A DNA stretch of 64,000 nucleotides, from the IMG/VR virus record IMGVR_UViG_3300002334_000124, positions 20,765 through 84,764 of that record; one strand, 5' to 3'. The translations under genes were made by a program, and so were the position numbers. Under the pieces are notes generated by a model. The model was not told the origin of the DNA, did not search any database, and saw only the letters and a program-made list of their open reading frames with translations. Position 1 is the first letter of the stretch. Each line of letters opens with the position of its first letter. The DNA comes from a virus. Shown here piece after piece: positions 60,044 to 64,000 of the stretch.

Positions 60044-60432
60044 ATGTCGACGTCAACAATCTCCCAGTCCATTGCGTCAGCGAGGCCTCTCATGTGAGCT
60101 GTCCCTCGTCCACCGGGGCACGCCACGAGGATCGTCTTGTTAAACAAAGACTCAAACAACGAGGGATGTGATTCACAAGTGACAGCAGTAGCCAGCATCC
60201 CCATCCGCTTGTTCCTCTGAGGGCCAGCACTACGTCCTTCAGCGTCCCACAGTGCAGGCATCGTGACGAAAGGGATCCCCTTGTCTAAGGCGTACCGAGC
60301 ACCGATAGCATCGGCCCCTTTGGCCCCTCCGTTGATGATGAAGGTGGGTTGGACTTCGTCGAGTGTGGCATACAGGGCTTGCGTCCCATTGTAGTTGCGG
60401 CCACCACAAACTATGACGGTACGTTCAAACAT
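60040..60432 (-). CDS. SLOG-family protein (DUF2493/YspA-like)
   Basis: 130 residues. VIVCGGRNYNG (about 7-17), IINGGAKGADAIGARYA (about 33-49), LWDAEGRSAGPQRNKRM (about 61-77) and LVACPGGRGTAHM (about 101-113) are the Rossmann-like nucleotide-binding motifs of the YspA/DUF2493 SLOG family. Members bind nucleotides or nucleotide-derived signals. The substrate in phages is not known. It overlaps the next gene upstream. Confidence 0.8.
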   Translation of the reverse strand: MFERTVIVCGGRNYNGTQALYATLDEVQPTFIINGGAKGADAIGARYALDKGIPFVTMPALWDAEGRSAGPQRNKRMGMLATAVTCESHPSLFESLFNKTILVACPGGRGTAHMRGLADAMDWEIVDVDI

Positions 60433-60802
60433 AGCTCTTCTTCGTTAGGGTTCGTCTACGCTTCTTTGGTATCTCCAGAATGGGGTTCGGTCGTTTACCT
60501 CCAGTGATGTGAAGCTCGGGGGGTGTGACGTGAGCTTCGAGTTTGACCCACTTCTGATCGCAGAACACTCCTACGAATATGATCCTCGTGATCTTGCGGT
60601 CTGGCTTCTTTTCGTCTTTGAGCCAGCGACGGAGAGAATTCCATCGTACGTATCGCCAGACCTTATGACCGCGTTGGCCTTCTTCCATCGATTCGAGCAG
60701 CAACTGGAACAGACGTTCCTCGAATTTCTTTTCGTCTTCAAAGTACTCGATCTCGCTTGATGAAGAGCCGTTTCTCGACCATGCATAATGGATCTTCCAC
60801 AT
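60425..60802 (-). CDS. Unknown basic protein
   Basis: 125 residues, with an aromatic/basic middle (HKVWRYVRWNSLRRWLKDEKK) and a basic end (PKKRRRTLTKKSYV). It overlaps the SLOG gene by 8 nt. No motif; nucleic-acid binding is possible from charge. Confidence 0.6.
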   Translation of the reverse strand: MWKIHYAWSRNGSSSSEIEYFEDEKKFEERLFQLLLESMEEGQRGHKVWRYVRWNSLRRWLKDEKKPDRKITRIIFVGVFCDQKWVKLEAHVTPPELHITGGKRPNPILEIPKKRRRTLTKKSYV

Positions 60803-60804
60803 GG

Positions 60805-61365
60805 CTATTTACGTCCTGCCCACGAACCATCATCGTTATATCCACACAGTTCGGTGAACTTGTCTATGAAGGCGAAGTAGACCGCCTTGTGGGTAGGGGC
60901 TTCTCTGAGGTGGTTGTCACGAAACATGACTTTCTCCCACGCACAGATGGCGTTGTCGGCTTCCTTGATGATGACGTCGTCGAACGGGATGGAGAGGTTG
61001 AACTTCTTCATGATGACCTCTTCGATCCGTGCTTCAATGTCAAGGAACGACTGCATCTCAGGTGCATGCTTGAGTGGTCGCACCATGTCACCGATGTAAG
61101 CTTCGGCAGCGTCATGCAGTAAAGCAGACAGTGACCATTCACGTATCTGCCGTTCGTCTGCCCCACCTCGGATCGACTTGTGTTCGACGTGTTTCGACAC
61201 GTACAGGCTGTGCTCGCCCACCGAGTAGAACACCTGAAGGTGCCCGTTGTAACGACACTGCATCGCTAACGAATGAGCGATGTCTTTGATGTCGATGTCG
61301 TCGACTACAACGTTGATCGGGTCGACCATCCTGCCCGAGAGGACTCGGATTTCATTACCTGTCAT
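60805..61365 (-). CDS. HD-domain phosphohydrolase (YfbR-like 5'-nucleotidase)
   Basis: 186 residues from ATG 61365 (AAAGGAAAGG upstream; 61437 is inside the next gene). FYSVGEHSLYVSKHV (His about residue 53), ALLHDAAEAYIGDM (His-Asp about 84-85) and a later Asp give the HD metal site as in YfbR/YfdR-type deoxynucleotidases. Could hydrolyse dNMPs and shift the nucleotide pool along with the deaminase of the plus strand. Confidence 0.8.
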   Translation of the reverse strand: MTGNEIRVLSGRMVDPINVVVDDIDIKDIAHSLAMQCRYNGHLQVFYSVGEHSLYVSKHVEHKSIRGGADERQIREWSLSALLHDAAEAYIGDMVRPLKHAPEMQSFLDIEARIEEVIMKKFNLSIPFDDVIIKEADNAICAWEKVMFRDNHLREAPTHKAVYFAFIDKFTELCGYNDDGSWAGRK

Positions 61366-61811
61366 ACCTTTCCTTTCGGTTGCCATTTTTCGCAGTCTTT
61401 GGGTCTGTGAACACGAACAAGTTTGAATCGTTCGCACTCCATGGCACAGTGGGCGGTCTCTGAATCCCAGGTTCCAACTAGATCATCACCGGCTAGGAAT
61501 TTACACGTTGAACATGTCGCTGTCCGCGGATCCTTGTGACACCCGTCGGTGATGTGGTAGAAGCATGCACTTCGCTTAGCCCAGGTTTTACGACAGAATG
61601 GGCAACGATATCGAACGGCGTCGTATTCGATCACGTCATCCATTGCGTTCTCGATCTGGAAAGGAGGTATCGGATCTGCAACTTCGAGAACGTTGCCTAG
61701 TCGGCCTAAGGTTACGGTTGTTGAGGGTGAGTTGGTCAAAGTCGTCAACGTGTTGGTCGAAGTTTTCAAAGTCGCAGAGAAGTTGACAGTAATGTCTTCA
61801 GATTTAGCCAT
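61362..61811 (-). CDS. Zinc-finger protein, function unknown
   Basis: 149 residues from ATG 61811. After a Thr/Ser-rich N-terminus it has YRCPFCRKTWAKRSACFYHI (C2H2-like) and CSTCKFL with further Cys (HCAMEC, DCEKW), so two or more metal sites. Overlaps the HD gene by 4 nt. Confidence 0.65.
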   Translation of the reverse strand: MAKSEDITVNFSATLKTSTNTLTTLTNSPSTTVTLGRLGNVLEVADPIPPFQIENAMDDVIEYDAVRYRCPFCRKTWAKRSACFYHITDGCHKDPRTATCSTCKFLAGDDLVGTWDSETAHCAMECERFKLVRVHRPKDCEKWQPKGKV

Positions 61812-61812
61812 G

Positions 61813-61938
61813 TCAACCACTCGTTGACATGACGGTCAGCTCGTGCAGGCAGTACATACACCTGAGAAGAACAGTGTGGACTGCTTCGCCCTCTGCTGTG
61901 CAACCAGGAGTTGTGCAAATACGACCTACTTCAGGCAT
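61813..61938 (-). CDS. 41-residue zinc-ribbon-like protein
   Basis: ATG 61938 with GGAGG 6 nt upstream encodes 41 residues: MPEVGRICTTPGCTAE then RCMYCLHEL. Two Cys pairs (C-x4-C and C-x2-C) form a small zinc ribbon. Overlaps the upstream gene by 8 nt. Confidence 0.65.
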   Translation of the reverse strand: MPEVGRICTTPGCTAEGEAVHTVLLRCMYCLHELTVMSTSG

Positions 61939-62230
61939 CGCGGCCCTCCACTAAGATCGACAGGTCGATGCCTGGCTCGTGCCGATTCGTGGTGACACAT
62001 TCGTAGTCCTTCAACAGGGTCGATAGCTGCAGGGTGATGGTCTTGGGTTGACGCCTACCCTCAGTCTGGTATCGACGTCTGTACTTCTTGCGAGGAGGCT
62101 CATCCAAGTAGAAGGATCTCAGCTTGACTTCTTTGTTCTCGCATACATCTAGAATGCGTAAGCGACGAAACCTATCACCTTTACCTTTCTTGAACTTCCA
62201 AACGGTGTTCCCGATTACCTCTTCAGCCAT
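61931..62230 (-). CDS. Unknown basic protein
   Basis: 99 residues, highly basic in the first two-thirds (KFKKGKGDRFRRLRI, PPRKKYRRRYQTEGRRQPK). Overlaps the 41-residue gene and the gene upstream. No recognised motif; nucleic-acid binding is possible. Confidence 0.6.
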   Translation of the reverse strand: MAEEVIGNTVWKFKKGKGDRFRRLRILDVCENKEVKLRSFYLDEPPRKKYRRRYQTEGRRQPKTITLQLSTLLKDYECVTTNRHEPGIDLSILVEGRDA

Positions 62231-62400
62231 CTGCTGAGCCTTCCTATCGCCCTCTTCACGAAGTCAACAAGGGGTTGCAACGCCTCTTGTCTCAATTCTT
62301 GTCTCAGTTCGCGTGCATATGAGGCAGAACAACGGATGCAACGCTTCCTGTGCTCCTCATCGTCGTAGTCCCCGAAGCCTTGACCACAGGCTGTCATCAT
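62215..62400 (-). CDS. Small Cys-containing protein
   Basis: 61 residues from ATG 62400 (or 62397), with CIRCSASYARELRQELRQE and an amphipathic basic C-terminus. Overlaps genes on both sides. Function unknown. Confidence 0.55.
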   Translation of the reverse strand: MMTACGQGFGDYDDEEHRKRCIRCSASYARELRQELRQEALQPLVDFVKRAIGRLSRWLKR

Positions 62401-63029
62401 GCTCCATCCTCATGCTTATTGGTGTCCGTAGGGACTTTCCACATGGCCTTCGCGGCTTCGGTCAGGTTGCCGTCGTTGTCTGCGTACAGATCGTATCTGC
62501 CTACGGTCTGAATCAACTGTGACGGGTAGGCATCATTGATGTCGAGGCTTACGTCCGCGATTCGTGTACATTCGTCTGTCCACATCTCGTAAAATGCTTC
62601 TGCCTTTTTACGGGGAGAGCTGGATCGCATCTCACTCTGTTGTGTCGAGTCTATCGGAAAGTTAGATTTCCAGCTCAGAATAAACTCGGGATGGATTTCA
62701 CCCATCTGTTCTCCGAACATTCCGGATCGCAACCACGAAGAGACAACAGCTTCTTGATCACGGTAGACATGAATGATTTTCAGTTTGTGATTGTCCTTCT
62801 TGATCAAATCTAGCCACGGCACAGCCATAAAAGAAACCTCACCGTCAACGCCATCCCAGTCAATGGTGAAGTCACCGACCTGGTGGACGGGGCCTTCAGC
62901 CGACAGGGTCTTGAAGGTGAAGAGTTTCTGGTGTGTGACGTTTAACCCGGCTGCACTTAGAACTTGCTGACAGTACGTGGTCCCACATCTACCTGTCCCA
63001 ACAATCAGGAACTTATCCATCGCGTTCAA
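62397..63029 (-). CDS. Sulfotransferase-like P-loop protein
   Basis: 210 residues. FLIVGTGRCGTTYCQQVL (about 7-24) is the sulfotransferase-type P-loop (G-x-G-R-C/S-G-T) that binds the PAPS donor, and IIHVYRDQEAVVSSWLRSG (about 86-104) matches the second 3'-phosphate-binding segment. Such enzymes sulfate sugars or other small molecules. A phage role could be surface or nucleotide modification. Start ATG 63029; overlaps the neighbour by 17 nt. Confidence 0.7.
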   Translation of the reverse strand: MNAMDKFLIVGTGRCGTTYCQQVLSAAGLNVTHQKLFTFKTLSAEGPVHQVGDFTIDWDGVDGEVSFMAVPWLDLIKKDNHKLKIIHVYRDQEAVVSSWLRSGMFGEQMGEIHPEFILSWKSNFPIDSTQQSEMRSSSPRKKAEAFYEMWTDECTRIADVSLDINDAYPSQLIQTVGRYDLYADNDGNLTEAAKAMWKVPTDTNKHEDGA

Positions 63030-63267
63030 TCCTGCGTGCTATCTGTTCGGTCCGTTCCTCACTGTGGACCACTTCAAACCATTCGCCTGTGTTCTGACTG
63101 ACAACGAACCATTCTTCTCCGGCGTAACGGAATGCAATCTCGAACTCATATTGATCTGCGTGGCTTGATGCGTTGATCTCACCAAGGTCCTCTTCTAGTT
63201 TGTTGGCTGCTTTGAGGGCTGCCACCATAATTTCGGCTATGGCTGTGTCTATGTAGAAATACTTCAT
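63013..63267 (-). CDS. Small protein, function unknown
   Basis: 84 residues, helical first half and beta second half (QYEFEIAFRYAGEEWFVVSQ). Overlaps both neighbours. No motif recognised. Confidence 0.6.
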   Translation of the reverse strand: MKYFYIDTAIAEIMVAALKAANKLEEDLGEINASSHADQYEFEIAFRYAGEEWFVVSQNTGEWFEVVHSEERTEQIARRIERDG

Positions 63268-63983
63268 CGAATTAGGTCTTCTAGTTCAAGTATCACGTAG
63301 CTCTCTTCTATAGAAGCGAATGAATGATGACTCTCAGGATCGCACGAAAGACCGATACAGTCAAGTTCTTCGTCGTTCCCTTCCAAGTCTCTGTATTCCA
63401 TTGAGTAGTCGAGACGGGTGTGGTAGTGGCCGTGGATCAATAGCTTGGGTTTAGTTGCCCGCACTACTTCGAGGAGTTGACGCCTACATCTGCGAGACTC
63501 GTCCTCTAACGTCTTGTTCAGCGTCAAGTTGGTGAGTCTGCCGAGAGGAGCCCCGCTGGGTACGTCGTGAGAGACAAGCACGTCTATGCCGTCGAACCAA
63601 CATGCAGCACTCTTCGCGTCTGCTATCTCGGCGTCGGTGATCATTTCTTCGGGCCACCAACACATGTTGCCTTGTCTGTTCATGCGTTGTCGGTAGGAGA
63701 TGTCGACCGAGAAAGCCCCACCCATGAACTGCATGGTTACACCATCGGTGACATCAACGGCGTTAAATGGGTATCCACGCACAGAACCGCGATGCTGGTA
63801 TTGAATCACAGGTTTCATGTCTCGCGTCACCGACGGCTTCCCTGCGTAATGAGACTTGCTGCGTATCACTGACGCGCCACCGGCATTGTGGTACTTAGAC
63901 CAGAGTAGCGGATGGTTGTCGTGGTTACCGTCAATGAATCGGAGAGCACAAGGAAGGATGTTGGCAAGGACATCTAGATATGC
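63264..63983 (-). CDS. Metallophosphoesterase, 5' truncated
   Basis: The frame stays open beyond the GTG at 63869 to the adapter boundary. Upstream codons read ALRFIDGNHDNHPLLWSKY, giving the GNHD metal motif. LVSHDVPSG and KLLIHGHYHTR (GH-x-H) follow, the order of the calcineurin-like phosphoesterase family. The N-terminal D-x-H part is missing because the contig ends. Could be a nucleotidase, a DNA-repair-type nuclease or a protein phosphatase. Confidence 0.8.
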   Translation of the reverse strand, partial: AYLDVLANILPCALRFIDGNHDNHPLLWSKYHNAGGASVIRSKSHYAGKPSVTRDMKPVIQYQHRGSVRGYPFNAVDVTDGVTMQFMGGAFSVDISYRQRMNRQGNMCWWPEEMITDAEIADAKSAACWFDGIDVLVSHDVPSGAPLGRLTNLTLNKTLEDESRRCRRQLLEVVRATKPKLLIHGHYHTRLDYSMEYRDLEGNDEELDCIGLSCDPESHHSFASIEESYVILELEDLIR

Positions 63984-64000
63984 AGATCGGAAGAGCGTCG
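63984..64000. other. Illumina adapter remnant at the contig end
   Basis: The last 17 bases, AGATCGGAAGAGCGTCG, are the start of the standard TruSeq read-through adapter and not phage sequence. Confidence 0.95.

Overview
The window is most of the genome of a tailed double-stranded DNA phage with a long, probably non-contractile tail: it has a terminase, portal, prohead protease, major capsid, major tail and 1,725-residue tape-measure gene, and no sheath gene is recognisable. DnaE-type polymerase genes, frequent GTG/TTG starts, near-leaderless promoters, an amidase plus an M15 peptidase, and the structural gene order suggest an actinobacterial host. That host call is an inference. The window starts inside the terminase gene. 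It ends in 17 bases of Illumina adapter, so the right edge is a sequencing-library end and not a biological one.

Plus strand, 1-31.5 kb: head and tail genes. Terminase, portal, protease, scaffold and capsid are followed, unusually, by a 1,658-residue tail-fibre-like gene with two satellites (6.9-12.9 kb). Neck and connector genes, the major tail protein, the frameshifted chaperone pair, the tape measure, baseplate/minor tail proteins and a run of adhesin-like beta proteins come next. Plus strand, 31.5-45.5 kb: a tightly overlapped early/middle block with a RecB-like nuclease, a RecA-fold ATPase, an ssDNA-binding candidate, a primase-helicase, a deaminase, a methyltransferase, a nucleotidyltransferase, HNH nucleases, a DHH phosphoesterase and many small proteins. 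At 45.4-50.4 kb lie an oligoribonuclease-like protein that has lost its catalytic residues, the lysis genes (amidase, membrane protein, M15 peptidase), an ORF with an in-frame TGA, and a third adhesin cluster that ends at a terminator.

Minus strand, 64-50.5 kb, read from right to left: metallophosphoesterase, sulfotransferase-like protein, small zinc proteins, HD nucleotidase and SLOG protein. Next comes a promoter and then the most striking part of the window. Here 12 units of identical design (9-nt spacer, 9-nt conserved TGGGTTTCG, 9-nt spacer, closed by a unit-specific covarying stem) lie around a 255-residue protein resembling the C-terminal (Nop-related) domain of IS110 transposases. This matches the layout of a TIGR-Tas RNA-guided system without a nuclease domain, in a form with covarying outer stems that I do not recognise as described.

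Downstream, a second promoter of the same type drives seven tandem, translationally coupled paralogues of a small two-CxxC protein. These run into a DNA polymerase III alpha gene that is split in two around a LAGLIDADG homing endonuclease gene.
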